Positions 6,648-15,476 of a DNA stretch of 34,348 nucleotides are shown piece after piece. Source of the DNA: an uncultured Clostridium sp. (GTDB lineage: Bacteria > Bacillota > Clostridia > TANB77 > CAG-465). The notes under the pieces were generated by a model, which was not told where the DNA came from, searched no databases, and saw nothing but the letters and a program-made list of their open reading frames with translations. Numbering within the stretch: position 1 is the stretch's first letter; every line of letters begins with the position of its first letter. The position numbers and the translations under genes are program-made. Where the stretch lies: the NCBI GenBank assembly GCA_948470565.1, contig CAOKPF010000015.1, forward strand, positions 1 through 34,348. Reading direction: 5' to 3'.

Positions 6648-8276
6648 ATGGCTAAGAAAAATGCAAGATGGCTTGTAGCAATTTTTGCAATGCTGTTTGT
6701 TTTACTCGCATTCAATGCCAATATTGCAGAAGCTGCTAAAACACCTACTACTTCACATACAATGAACGTAGGCGATGAAGCAACTTTTAGTTATGGCAAG
6801 AATAGTAAAGCAAAACTTACGGCTAAAAGTAATAAGCCGAGTATAGTTACTGTGAAATCAGTAAATCAGGAAACACGGAAAGTTACCCTTGTGGGTAAGA
6901 AAAAGGGTACGGCAACTGTAACATTTAAAAATAGCAAATACAGCGCAAAAGTTAAAATTAAGGTAAAAAATATAGCAGTTGAAAGCCTTAGCATTTTAGA
7001 AACTACAAACAATCTGACTATTAGTCAGACTAAACAATTAACAGTAACTGTAAACCCAGTTAACGCTACAAACAAAAAAGTTACGTATACGAGTAGCGAT
7101 CCAACCATTGTTTTTGTTTCATCAGATGGAGTATTGGTTGGTTTAAAAAAAGGAACTGTTGTTATAACCGCGACGACGAAGAATGGCAAGGTTGCAACTT
7201 CAAATGTTACGGTGTATGAAGATAATAAGGGAACTGTTGACAAGGATAATAATAATGGTAATAATAATAACAATAATAACAATAATAACAATAATGGTAA
7301 CTCATCAACATCTCCAGACATTGTAATTAGTAATTCAGAAGTTACGATGCCAATAGGCTCGTATATTGAACTGGTAACATCTGCTTCTAATCCAACTTGG
7401 AGTAGCAGTAATACAAATATTGTAACTGTCGACAAAAAAGGTAAGGTAACAGCAGTTGGAGCAGGAACAGCAGTAGTAACAGTAACTGAAAACGGTAAAA
7501 CAGCAGTTTGCTATTTTACTATTACGAATTCTGGAACTATGAATCCGAGTAATTCCTTGAGTTTGTCTCAGAATTCAATGCTGTTATCGCCAAATGAAAC
7601 TAAGTCTCTTATTGCCAGCAACTATGGGAATAATCTGACGTGGCAAAGTAGTAATACAAATATTGTAACTGTTGACCAAAGAGGAAATGTAACCGGTATA
7701 AGAGAAGGGACAGCAATTATTACAGCAAGTTGCACAAATGGTACAGCAACGTGTACTGTTACAGTGTCAAATAAAATTGGAATTGATTTTATTCAGCTCT
7801 CACAATATTCTCTGAATTTATCAGTGGGAGAAATAAGAACTGTTAGAGCCACTAACTACGGAAATAATTTAAGTTGGTGGAGTAGTAATCAAAATGTTGC
7901 TGTTGTGGATCAGTATGGCAATATAACTGGTATAAGCGAAGGGACAGCAACAATTACGGTAAGTAGTTCGAGTAAGGCATCGGCAACATGTACTGTTACC
8001 GTTTCAAGGAATTCTGCAACTATTGACCCGCAAAATGCATATGTAGAAGTTATAAATCCGGCAAAGAAAATGCAAAGAGGCAGTACTCAGTATTTGCAGA
8101 CAAGTGTAATTCCATATACATTAACAGACACAAGAGTGAAAGTGGAATCGAGTAACTCAAATGTTGTAAGTGTAAAAGGATTTGACTTAACTGCAGTAAA
8201 TAGTGGTACAGCTACCATTACATTGACATTGCTTAGCAGTGGTGCCAAAAAAAGTTTTGATGTAACTGTAGTTTAG
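6648..8276 (+). CDS. Secreted multi-domain Ig-like (BIG2) surface protein
   Basis: 542 aa. A Sec signal peptide (basic MAKKNARW, hydrophobic core, cleavage near NIAEAA-K) is followed by about six bacterial Ig-like domains of the BIG2 type. Their repeated signature is W/Y-x-S-S-N/D-x-x-I-V-x-V-D-x-x-G-x-V-T-G/A-x-x-x-G-T-A-x-I-T-V, at about residues 36-110, 112-190, 223-293, 300-374, 378-454 and 460-542. A Gly/Asn linker (about 198-220) separates the second and third domains. There is no LPxTG, transmembrane anchor or SLH domain, so attachment is unclear. The promoter is consensus and the terminator strong, so expression is probably high. Codon choice is visibly more G/C-tolerant (GGC, GCG, ACG) than in neighbours, suggesting later acquisition or selection on a highly expressed gene. 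The ligand is unknown. Confidence 0.85.
   Translation: MAKKNARWLVAIFAMLFVLLAFNANIAEAAKTPTTSHTMNVGDEATFSYGKNSKAKLTAKSNKPSIVTVKSVNQETRKVTLVGKKKGTATVTFKNSKYSAKVKIKVKNIAVESLSILETTNNLTISQTKQLTVTVNPVNATNKKVTYTSSDPTIVFVSSDGVLVGLKKGTVVITATTKNGKVATSNVTVYEDNKGTVDKDNNNGNNNNNNNNNNNNGNSSTSPDIVISNSEVTMPIGSYIELVTSASNPTWSSSNTNIVTVDKKGKVTAVGAGTAVVTVTENGKTAVCYFTITNSGTMNPSNSLSLSQNSMLLSPNETKSLIASNYGNNLTWQSSNTNIVTVDQRGNVTGIREGTAIITASCTNGTATCTVTVSNKIGIDFIQLSQYSLNLSVGEIRTVRATNYGNNLSWWSSNQNVAVVDQYGNITGISEGTATITVSSSSKASATCTVTVSRNSATIDPQNAYVEVINPAKKMQRGSTQYLQTSVIPYTLTDTRVKVESSNSNVVSVKGFDLTAVNSGTATITLTLLSSGAKKSFDVTVV
7246..7303 (+). repeat. AAT/AAC trinucleotide repeat encoding an Asn-rich linker
   Basis: A run of AAT and AAC codons broken by two GGT codons, encoding mostly Asn. 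Triplet slippage would change linker length without shifting the frame. Confidence 0.85.
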
Positions 8277-8327
8277 CTATAAATTTTATTGTATCTATAA
8301 ACTTATAATATAATAACGCGTTATGAA

Positions 8328-8367
8328 TAAAGAGTAGATTTTTCCCGGGAATCTACTCTTTATTTTT
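8328..8367 (+). terminator. Terminator of the surface-protein gene
   Basis: 13-bp perfect stem TAAAGAGTAGATT / AATCTACTCTTTA around TTTCCCGGG, followed by TTTTT. Confidence 0.9.
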
Positions 8368-8452
8368 GTACTTTTTTGGCTATTTTTCTATAACACCTTG
8401 CAAAAATGAATTACATATAGTAATATATATTATATAATTGAGGTGTATAGTA

Positions 8453-9832
8453 ATGAGAATGTATGATATAATTGAAAAGAAGAGAGATAAAAAAGAGTTA
8501 GAAAAGGAGGAAATTGAATTTTTTGTAAGAGGATATAGTGATGGAACAATACCTGATTATCAGATGTCAGCATTGCTTATGGCAATTTATATAAATGGTA
8601 TGACTAGACAGGAACTTGTATATCTTACATTTGCTATGAGAGATTCTGCCAATATATTAGATTTATCAGAGATAAAGGAAGATGGAAAGTATATTGTTGA
8701 TAAACATTCTACTGGAGGAGTAGGGGATAAAGTAACACTTATAGTATTACCTATTGTTGCATCTCTTGGTGCGAATATATGCAAAATGTCAGGTAGAGGA
8801 CTAGGTTTTACAGGTGGTACTGCTGATAAACTTGAGTCAATTGTTGGATATGATATAAATATCCCAATGGATAGGGCAATTCATCAGGTAAAAGATATCG
8901 GTGTTTGCCTTATATCACAAAGTAGTCAGATTGCTATTGCAGATAAAAAAATATATGCTTTAAGAGACAGTACAGCAACTGTTGAATCAATTGATTTAAT
9001 TGCTGCCTCTATAATGAGTAAGAAGCTTGCTTCTGGTGTAGATAAAATAGTTCTTGATGTAACAGTTGGTAGTGGTGCATTTATGAAAGATTTGGACAGT
9101 GCTAGAAAATTAGCTCAAACAATGGTTGATATTGGTAAACTTGCGGGCGTTGATACCAAAGCTATAATTACATCTATGTCAGAACCACTTGGTAAAAATG
9201 TAGGAAATGCGACTGAAATAAAAGAGGTAATTTCATTTTTGCTTTCTGATGAAGATAATATATTTTCAGAAGAGTTACAAGATTTAAGAGAGGTAGTATT
9301 TGAAATATCTGCATATATGATGAAAATGGCAGGACTGGGAGATGACATTGAAAAAAATAAAGTTGAAGTTTTAAAGGCTATTACATCAAGGAGGGCATAT
9401 GATAAGTTTATTGAACTTGTAAAAGCTCAAGGTGGTCATATATGTAATGTATATATGGACTGGATTGGTATGAGCTTAGATATGCCGGTTATAAATGATA
9501 AAGTGAAATATTTAAAAGAAATTCATTCACAAAATGAAGGCTGTATAGTTGCAATTGATAGCAAGATGATAGGTGAGGCTTTAGTTTGTTTAGGTGGTGG
9601 AAGAATAACAAAAGATGAAGCTATTGATTATGCAGTAGGATTTGAATTTGAAAAAAAAGTTGGTGATAGTGTAAAAATAGGAGATACAATATTAAAAGTA
9701 TTATATAATGATAAGGATAAATTTGAAATTGCATATTCGTATATAAAAAATGCAATTCATATAGAAAATGTAGAACCTGAGCTTAGTAAAACACTTAAAA
9801 ATAAACCCCATATATTAGATATTATTGGGTAA
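8453..9832 (+). CDS. pdp: Pyrimidine-nucleoside phosphorylase
   Basis: 459-aa enzyme of the thymidine/pyrimidine-nucleoside phosphorylase family, which splits uridine or (deoxy)thymidine with phosphate to base plus (deoxy)ribose-1-phosphate in nucleoside salvage. Visible motifs are the phosphate/nucleoside-binding KHSTGGVGDK (about 84-93) and the family signature SGRGLGFTGGTADKLES (about 113-129). The N-terminal helical domain, central alpha/beta domain and C-terminal region (ending near GDTILKVLY) are complete and the length is normal. The start is ATG 8453, with AGGTG 7 nt before it; a TTG at 8438 is in frame but upstream of the ribosome site. Whether it takes uridine as well as thymidine cannot be read off. 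Single-gene unit between two terminators. Confidence 0.93.
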   Translation: MRMYDIIEKKRDKKELEKEEIEFFVRGYSDGTIPDYQMSALLMAIYINGMTRQELVYLTFAMRDSANILDLSEIKEDGKYIVDKHSTGGVGDKVTLIVLPIVASLGANICKMSGRGLGFTGGTADKLESIVGYDINIPMDRAIHQVKDIGVCLISQSSQIAIADKKIYALRDSTATVESIDLIAASIMSKKLASGVDKIVLDVTVGSGAFMKDLDSARKLAQTMVDIGKLAGVDTKAIITSMSEPLGKNVGNATEIKEVISFLLSDEDNIFSEELQDLREVVFEISAYMMKMAGLGDDIEKNKVEVLKAITSRRAYDKFIELVKAQGGHICNVYMDWIGMSLDMPVINDKVKYLKEIHSQNEGCIVAIDSKMIGEALVCLGGGRITKDEAIDYAVGFEFEKKVGDSVKIGDTILKVLYNDKDKFEIAYSYIKNAIHIENVEPELSKTLKNKPHILDIIG

Positions 9833-9852
9833 TAAAAAATGTATAATAAGGT

Positions 9853-9882
9853 AAAAGAGTAGTTTGTCGCTACTCTTTTTTG
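9853..9882 (+). terminator. Terminator of pdp
   Basis: Stem AAAAGAGTAG / CTACTCTTTT with a 7-nt loop, running into T6. It lies between converging genes and could act in both directions. Confidence 0.85.
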
Positions 9883-9925
9883 GCTTATTATTAATTAAAA
9901 TATATAATTTGCAAAATAGAAATAT

Positions 9926-10630
9926 TTAATTATAGTTTTTTAGAATGTAATTTACTGTTGCATTTATATGTGATGTTGTAGTATCAAAAATTGGTATTTG
10001 TAAATCTTCTTGTTGTACTAACATTTCTATTTCAGTACATCCAAGTATTATCCCATTAATTCCAAATTCTTTTATCATTTTTGTTATAACTTCAATATAG
10101 TACTTTTTTGAATTTGGAATAATTTTTCCAATGCAAAGTTCCTCAAAAATTATTCTATCAAGTTCATAGATATTTTTTTCTATCTTAGGTGTATATACAG
10201 TAAGTCCATTTTTTTCTAATCTTTTTATTAAAAAATCTTCTGTCATAGTATATTTTGTTCCAATTAGTCCAAGTTTGGTAATATTTTGTTTTAAACAATC
10301 TTGCGCAACACAGTCAGCGATGTGTAGTATAGGAATACTAATTTGATTTTGTATATAGTCTGCTAGTTTGTGCATAGTATTAGTTGCAATAATAATGATA
10401 TCGGCACCAATACTTTCAAGCTTTTTGGCTTTATCTAATAGTTCATTTTCAATTATTTCCCATCTGTTTTGTTTCATATATGGTTCAATATCTTGAAAAT
10501 TAACACTATACATTATTATTTCAGCCGTAGATAAGTTGCCAAGTTTGTCATTAATAATATGATTAATTCTTTCATAATAATGTAGTGTTGATTCATAGCT
10601 CATTCCACCAATTATGCCAATTTTTTTCAT
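9926..10630 (-). CDS. Aspartate/glutamate racemase-family protein with Thr/Cys active site
   Basis: 234 aa, cofactor-independent amino-acid racemase family (two Rossmann-like halves). N-terminal MKKIGIIGGMSYEST is the family start. The first active-site strand reads IIIATNTMHK with Thr83 where classical Asp/Glu racemases have Cys; the second is ILGCTEIEML with Cys198. This Thr83/Cys pair matches the arrangement reported for E. coli YgeA (L-Asp/Glu-specific racemase), so a one-sided L-to-D preference or weak activity is expected (inference). The start follows AAAGGAGG. The mRNA leader is about 115 nt from the promoter at 10751-10779. D-Asp or D-Glu could feed the cell wall or be catabolised; no neighbour decides. 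Confidence 0.85.
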   Translation of the reverse strand: MKKIGIIGGMSYESTLHYYERINHIINDKLGNLSTAEIIMYSVNFQDIEPYMKQNRWEIIENELLDKAKKLESIGADIIIIATNTMHKLADYIQNQISIPILHIADCVAQDCLKQNITKLGLIGTKYTMTEDFLIKRLEKNGLTVYTPKIEKNIYELDRIIFEELCIGKIIPNSKKYYIEVITKMIKEFGINGIILGCTEIEMLVQQEDLQIPIFDTTTSHINATVNYILKNYN

Positions 10631-10750
10631 AATATACCTCCTTTAAAATTTTGTTAGTTGTTTTGTACAATTATGTATAAACGAAAATTTAAGAGGATAT
10701 GTCCTCCAATAATTAATAAATATAGGAAAAAATATATTTAATACGAATAT

Positions 10751-10779
10751 ATTATACATAATTTTGTATGAAATGTCAA
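10751..10779 (-). promoter_or_regulatory. Promoter of the racemase gene
   Basis: Minus strand TTGACA (10774-10779), 17-bp spacer, TATAAT (10751-10756): a full consensus. The -10 region (TTATACATAATTTTGTA on the plus strand) is nearly repeated in inverted form in the leader at 10666-10680, and a small hairpin GAGGA-TATG-TCCTC lies between them. Confidence 0.75.
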
Positions 10780-10863
10780 TAAAAATATAGTTATTTAGTA
10801 AGGGGAAATATAAAAAAATGTTATAATATAATCACTAAACAAAAAAAGAAAGGATGATTATCT

Positions 10864-11247
10864 ATGAAAAATAAAATAATGCTACAATTGAAGCAGAGTA
10901 TGAAAAACGGAAATGAAGATAATATAATTCGTGAAATGAAATTTTTCTTCAAGGAATTATCTCAAAAACAGTTAAATATTTTATTTAGAGAAAAAGAACC
11001 ATTAAATCCTGAATATGTTTATGGAGATGTTTTTGTAGTAGATATTGGGAAATTTGAAAATTTTGAAATTTCAGCTTTGGAGTTATCATCTGGCTCGCGG
11101 ATATTAGAACATGACCACTCTAATAATAAAGAATATTATATTATTTGGAAAGGTGAAGACCCAAAGCCATGTTTGATTGGTGAGAGCCATAGTTTAGTAA
11201 ATAATACTAATGGTGTATTGTATGTACTTTCTATAAAGATAAATTGA
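10864..11247 (+). CDS. Unknown 127-aa protein with a possible cupin-like C-terminus
   Basis: No signal peptide or membrane segment. Residues 1-45 are helical and charged; from about 50 it is beta-rich. EHDHSNNKEYYIIWKG near residues 81-96 recalls the first cupin motif (H-x-H with a downstream E), which would bind a metal, but the second cupin motif is not clear: only a GESH-like segment follows. I do not recognise a closer family. AAAGGATG lies upstream of the ATG and a TATAAT about 28 bp further back; it appears to be a single-gene unit. Confidence 0.55.
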   Translation: MKNKIMLQLKQSMKNGNEDNIIREMKFFFKELSQKQLNILFREKEPLNPEYVYGDVFVVDIGKFENFEISALELSSGSRILEHDHSNNKEYYIIWKGEDPKPCLIGESHSLVNNTNGVLYVLSIKIN

Positions 11248-11330
11248 TTAATTAGATTTTTGCAAAATTAATACAACAAAAGAAAATTCTATGATATTTC
11301 TCTTTAAAAAATTATTTTTTGTCTTTTAAA

Positions 11331-11373
11331 AATATCCTATAAATGCTATTAATTAAAAAATTTATAGGATATT
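11331..11373. terminator. Hairpin between converging genes
   Basis: Perfect 13-bp stem AATATCCTATAAA / TTTATAGGATATT with a 17-nt A/T-rich loop. It is placed to end both the 10864 gene and the minus-strand 11382 gene; the T-runs are imperfect. Confidence 0.6.
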
Positions 11374-11381
11374 ATCTTATT

Positions 11382-11765
11382 TTAATATCTAATACTATTA
11401 AAAATCCTATTCATTTTATATCTGTACTTTATATTTTTTGTACTTTTTATAACGTTATTTAATATAACCGCTATAATTGTTGCTATTGTTTCAAATAATA
11501 TAGCAAGTATTCCAGAATATGTTAAAAAAGAATATGAATTTAACACGTTTTTTAGTCTATATAGTGTATTTGATATAGTATTTCCTATAATATCAATTAT
11601 ATTGTTTGTATCTATATATTTATTTTCTAATTTTACATTATCGTTATTTTTTAAATTGTTTATATATGAGTTTTCTATATTTCCATATTCATCTATTTTT
11701 GTACATAAAAAATTTACACTGATTGGAATTAAAATTAAAAGTATGCAAATAAATATTTTTTTCAT
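11382..11765 (-). CDS. Small membrane protein of unknown function
   Basis: 127 aa. An N-terminal hydrophobic stretch (residues 2-20, ICILLILIPISVNFLC) may be an uncleaved signal anchor or a lipoprotein-like signal: Cys21 lacks a clean lipobox. A second hydrophobic segment spans about 83-107 (YSGILAILFETIATIIAVIL). The region between (about 25-75) is Asn/Asp/Lys-rich and would be extracellular; the tail is basic and cytoplasmic. AAGGAG precedes the ATG. No family recognised. Confidence 0.55.
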   Translation of the reverse strand: MKKIFICILLILIPISVNFLCTKIDEYGNIENSYINNLKNNDNVKLENKYIDTNNIIDIIGNTISNTLYRLKNVLNSYSFLTYSGILAILFETIATIIAVILNNVIKSTKNIKYRYKMNRIFNSIRY

Positions 11766-11876
11766 GTTTTTCTCCTTGATATTTTATGTTTAGTATTCTA
11801 TCACAAAATATGTAATTTGTAAAGGATAAAATTACAGGTGTTAAATTAGAGTATAAAATATATGCAATTTTTTCAA

Positions 11877-11905
11877 TTGCAAACTCTGTCATAATCTGTT
11901 ATAAT
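11877..11905 (+). promoter_or_regulatory. Promoter placed directly on a start codon (leaderless candidate)
   Basis: TTGCAA (11877-11882), 17-bp spacer, TATAAT (11900-11905). Transcription would be expected to start near 11912, which is the GTG of the next gene. Confidence 0.65.
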
Positions 11906-11911
11906 ATAGCT

Positions 11912-12661
11912 GTGGAAAAGATGAAAGATTATTTATTTGTAGATAATAGAATGAAAGCTGTATATAAAGAGTATTTGAAAAATCTTGGGGTTATTTTAGT
12001 AGAAATCCCGTGTAATACAAGGTTATATAATGAAATTTCAAGTCATGTGGATATAATGTGTACTAAAGTGTCTGATACGCTAATATTAGAGAAATCTTTG
12101 TATGATTATTTATTAAGTAGTAAGGATTGTAATATAGATAAGTTATTAAAATGTAGTAATGTAGTCTGTGGAGAAAGTACAGTTTTAGGTAAATATCCAC
12201 TTGATGTACAATATAACTTATGTGTTATAGGAAATAATGCAATACATAATTTTAAATATACAGATAGTGTACTAAAAAATATACTGATTAAGAATAAATA
12301 TAATCTTGTTAATATAGCTCAAGGGTATAGCAAATGTAGTATAGCAGTAATAGATGAAAATTCTTGTATTGTTACAGATAAAAAAATATATGAGATTTTA
12401 AAAAATAATGGAATTGATACATTATTGCTGGAAAAAACGCCAGATATAAAATTGCTTAGTAAAGATGGAAAATATTCTAATATGAATGGATTTATAGGTG
12501 GAGCTATGGCAAGGATTTTTGACAAAGTTGTAATATTTGGTGATATAAAATATACAAAAAATGTAGAACAAATAATAAAGTTTATACAAAGTAAAAATCT
12601 TGAGATAGTTGATTTTAAAGAAAATGATTTAGTTGATTATGGTTCGATTGTTAAATTTTAA
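11912..12661 (+). CDS. GME-fold protein, DUF6873-like (amidinotransferase/dimethylargininase superfamily)
   Basis: 249 aa, soluble. The repeated short beta segments and the sequence MNGFIGGAMARIFDKVVIFGDI near residues 190-212 look like the DUF6873 family, which has been assigned the guanidino-group-modifying enzyme fold. The usual dimethylargininase Cys-His-Glu triad is not obvious, so enzymatic activity is uncertain. Start: GTG 11912 or ATG 11921. No Shine-Dalgarno site is present, and the -10 hexamer ends 6 bp before the GTG, implying a leaderless or nearly leaderless mRNA. pcrA begins 10 bp after its stop, so the two are probably cotranscribed. Confidence 0.55.
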   Translation: MEKMKDYLFVDNRMKAVYKEYLKNLGVILVEIPCNTRLYNEISSHVDIMCTKVSDTLILEKSLYDYLLSSKDCNIDKLLKCSNVVCGESTVLGKYPLDVQYNLCVIGNNAIHNFKYTDSVLKNILIKNKYNLVNIAQGYSKCSIAVIDENSCIVTDKKIYEILKNNGIDTLLLEKTPDIKLLSKDGKYSNMNGFIGGAMARIFDKVVIFGDIKYTKNVEQIIKFIQSKNLEIVDFKENDLVDYGSIVKF

Positions 12662-12671
12662 GGAGGATTTT

Positions 12672-14963
12672 ATGAGTGAACTTTTAGATAAATTAAATGA
12701 TAAACAAAGGGAAGCAGTAGAATTTGTTAATGCCCCTTTACTTATACTTGCAGGGGCTGGAAGTGGAAAGACACGTGTGCTTACATATAAAATTGCGTAT
12801 TTGTTAGAACAGCAAATTGTAAAGCCATGGGAAATTCTTGCAATTACTTTCACAAATAAAGCAGCAAAAGAGATGAAAGAAAGAGTTGGAACTCTCGTTA
12901 ATGGAGAAGATGCCAGTAGAATTTGGCTTGGTACTTTTCATTCAGTTTGTGTAAGAATACTAAGAAGAGAAATTGAATTACTTGGATATTCAAGAGATTT
13001 TAATATATTTGATGAACTGGATAAAGATAAATTACTAAAAGAAATAATGAAAAATATGAATATTGATGATAAACAATATCCAATAGGTAGTATAAAATAT
13101 GAAATAAGTAATGCTAAAAATAATATGAAGACACCTGAAAACTATGCAGAAGATGTAGTTGGAGATTTTAGAAGAGAGAAAATCGCACAGGTGTATAGAG
13201 AATATCAGGCTAGTTTGAAAAAGAATAATGCAGTAGATTTTGATGATATTATAATGTTAGTTGTTGAGATTTTTTTGAAAAATAGTGATGTGTTAAGCTA
13301 TTATCAAAATAAATTTAAATATATTCTGGTAGATGAATATCAAGATACGAACAAAATACAGTTCTTGCTAATAAGCCTTATTTGTTCTGCGCATGGTAAT
13401 ATTTGTGTCGTTGGAGATGAGTCACAAAGTATATACGGTTTTAGAGGAGCTGATATTTCAAATATTCTAAACTTTGAGAAGGAATTTCCAAGTAGTAAAA
13501 TTGTAAAATTAGAGGAGAACTATAGAAGTACACAGACAATACTTAATGCAGCTAATGAGGTTATTAAAAATAATAAATCTAAGATTGATAAGAACCTTTG
13601 GACACAAAATAATGATGGAGAAAAAATTGAGTATAAAACACTTGGAAATGAGTATGAAGAGGTAGAGTATATTGTCGAAAAAATAGATGAGATATGTAGA
13701 AGACAAAAAATGAAATATTCAGATTTTGCAGTACTTTTTAGAACTAATGCACAATCCCGTGTATTAGAGGAAGTGTTTATGCGTTCAGGTACACCATATA
13801 GACTTATAGGTGGCTTAAAGTTCTATTCAAGAAAAGAAATAAAGGATCTTACAAGTTATTTAAAACTTATACAAAATACTAATGATAATATTGCATTAAA
13901 AAGGATAATAAATGAACCTAAACGTGGTATTGGTGATACAGCAGTGGAAAAATTACAGCAAATTGCAGATGAAAAGGGTCTTTCAATATTTGAAACTCTA
14001 TGTGATAATGATAATTTGGTTGGACTTAGAAGTGCTGGCAATATTATGATGTTTAGAGATATGATAAAAGAATTAATTAGCAAGAAAGATGAAATAAAAA
14101 TATCTGAGCTAATGAAACTTGTATTAATAAATTCAGGATATGAGGAAATGTTAAATAAAGATGGGACTAAAGAGGCTGAAATACGTTTTGATAATTTTCT
14201 AGAATTTATTGGTGTAGCAACTGAATTTGAAAAGGAAAATGCTGAAAATACATTAGGTGATTTTTTGGAGAGTATAGCTCTTGTGTCAGATGTTGACAAT
14301 TTGGATAACGATACTGAGGCAGTAACACTTATGACCATACATAGTGCTAAAGGACTTGAATTTGAAGTTGTATTTTTAGTTGGAATGGAAGAGGATTTAT
14401 TTCCATCAAAAAGGGCAATTGATGAAGATGAAGAGGTTGAAGAGGAAAGAAGACTATGTTATGTTGCAATTACTCGTGCAAAACAAGTGTTATACATAAC
14501 TAATACAAGGAAAAGGACATTGTATGGTTCTACAACTTATCGTTTGCCATCTAGATTTATTGATGAAATACCAGAAGAACTATTTAGTGAAAGTTCACAG
14601 GATAAGTTTAATAGATCAAGGAAAAAGAATAAATATTTGGATGATGAATTTACAATTGCAAATAACTATGCAAGTGGTAATATAGAGGATTATTTTACAT
14701 CTCCTAAGAAAAATAAAGGTCAAAAGGTTGGTATGAGTGTAGATAGTTTCTTAAAAAATATAAACAGTAAGCCAAATGTAATAAAAGAAAATAGTAGTAA
14801 AGATTATAGTGTTGGTATGAAAATAAAACATAAAAAGTTTGGTATAGGTGTTATAAAAGAAATTGTCCCTGAGGGCGATGATTTTAAACTTGGTATAGAA
14901 TTTGAAAAGTTTGGCTTTAAAAGACTTATGGCAAACTTTACACCATTGGAGGTAATTGTATAA
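12672..14963 (+). CDS. pcrA: ATP-dependent DNA helicase PcrA (UvrD/Rep family)
   Basis: 763 aa, superfamily 1A 3'-5' helicase acting in repair, removal of RecA filaments, rolling-circle replication and transcription-replication conflicts. Q-motif LNDKQREAV (8-16), Walker A GAGSGKT (28-34), motif Ia ITFTNKAAKEM, Walker B VDEYQDTN, motif III GDESQSIYGFRGA, motif IV NYRST, motif V TIHSAKGLEFE and motif VI RRLCYVAITRAK are all visible. After about residue 640 comes a Lys/Asn linker and a C-terminal Tudor-like domain (VGMKIKHKKFGIGVIKEI), the part that binds RNA polymerase in PcrA. The start is ATG 12672 after AAGGAGG; an in-frame upstream extension to 12633 overlaps the previous gene and lacks a ribosome site. 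Complete and of normal length. Confidence 0.96.
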   Translation: MSELLDKLNDKQREAVEFVNAPLLILAGAGSGKTRVLTYKIAYLLEQQIVKPWEILAITFTNKAAKEMKERVGTLVNGEDASRIWLGTFHSVCVRILRREIELLGYSRDFNIFDELDKDKLLKEIMKNMNIDDKQYPIGSIKYEISNAKNNMKTPENYAEDVVGDFRREKIAQVYREYQASLKKNNAVDFDDIIMLVVEIFLKNSDVLSYYQNKFKYILVDEYQDTNKIQFLLISLICSAHGNICVVGDESQSIYGFRGADISNILNFEKEFPSSKIVKLEENYRSTQTILNAANEVIKNNKSKIDKNLWTQNNDGEKIEYKTLGNEYEEVEYIVEKIDEICRRQKMKYSDFAVLFRTNAQSRVLEEVFMRSGTPYRLIGGLKFYSRKEIKDLTSYLKLIQNTNDNIALKRIINEPKRGIGDTAVEKLQQIADEKGLSIFETLCDNDNLVGLRSAGNIMMFRDMIKELISKKDEIKISELMKLVLINSGYEEMLNKDGTKEAEIRFDNFLEFIGVATEFEKENAENTLGDFLESIALVSDVDNLDNDTEAVTLMTIHSAKGLEFEVVFLVGMEEDLFPSKRAIDEDEEVEEERRLCYVAITRAKQVLYITNTRKRTLYGSTTYRLPSRFIDEIPEELFSESSQDKFNRSRKKNKYLDDEFTIANNYASGNIEDYFTSPKKNKGQKVGMSVDSFLKNINSKPNVIKENSSKDYSVGMKIKHKKFGIGVIKEIVPEGDDFKLGIEFEKFGFKRLMANFTPLEVIV

Positions 14964-14997
14964 TAATATTGCAATTTTTATGAAAGGTATAAAAAAT

Positions 14998-15030
14998 AGA
15001 GAACCCAGCTAAGTAGCTAGGCTCTTTTTT
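14998..15030 (+). terminator. Terminator of pcrA
   Basis: Imperfect stem from AGAGAACCCAGCT pairing with AGCTAGGCTCT, followed by T6. It lies just before the converging gene at 15033. Confidence 0.75.
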
Positions 15031-15032
15031 CT

Positions 15033-15476
15033 TTAGTCTTCTTTTACTAATTTCCAAATTTTTTTAGTGATCTTTTCTGGAATATATGTATCTTCGTAAG
15101 ATTCCACAAAAGCTGGTTTGTTTTCTTCGAAAATTACATTATATTCTCTTATATTATCCTTAGTATATCTTTCTACAGTAACTTCAGTTATTTCTTCATT
15201 TGAGTAAAAACTTCTTGCTATTGATGAATTTATTATATCTTTTGTGTCGATTACTAAAAATACTCCTTTGCCTGTCTTTAGTATTTTTACATAATCAAAT
15301 ATTTCTTTGGCATCCTCATATGAATGTCCGAGCCCTTCGAACTCTTGTTGAGTTTCGTCAAGGTTATTTTTGGACAATTCTTTTACAGTCAAGTGCTTTG
15401 CAGCATATATAGATTGACTTTGTAAAAAGATTGAAAAGATAACAGCAAAAACAAAAGTTTTTAAGATATTTTTCAT
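15033..15476 (-). CDS. Small secreted protein of unknown function
   Basis: 147 aa, starting at the ATG at 15476 with AGAGAGGA just before it; this start gives a clean Sec signal peptide (MKNILKTFVFAVIFSIFLQ, cleavage near SIYA-AKH). The mature part, about 120 residues, is charged, with alternating beta/alpha segments (YVKILKTGKGVFLVIDTKDI, EEITEVTVERYTK), and has no Cys or membrane anchor. I do not recognise the family. Its consensus promoter is at 15559-15587. The sequence just before the start (TTGCCAG, then AAAGAGAGGA) resembles the leader of the gene at 27360. Confidence 0.6.
   Translation of the reverse strand: MKNILKTFVFAVIFSIFLQSQSIYAAKHLTVKELSKNNLDETQQEFEGLGHSYEDAKEIFDYVKILKTGKGVFLVIDTKDIINSSIARSFYSNEEITEVTVERYTKDNIREYNVIFEENKPAFVESYEDTYIPEKITKKIWKLVKED

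Noticed and set aside
7025-7435. Minus-strand open frame of 136 codons
   Set aside because: A shadow of the BIG2 gene; the Leu run is the antisense of the Asn-codon repeat, and no ribosome site precedes it.
10666-10768. Inverted repeat TACAATTATGTATAA / TTATACATAATTTTGTA as a third MITE
   Set aside because: Short, A/T-only, no flanking duplication, and the right half is simply the racemase promoter.
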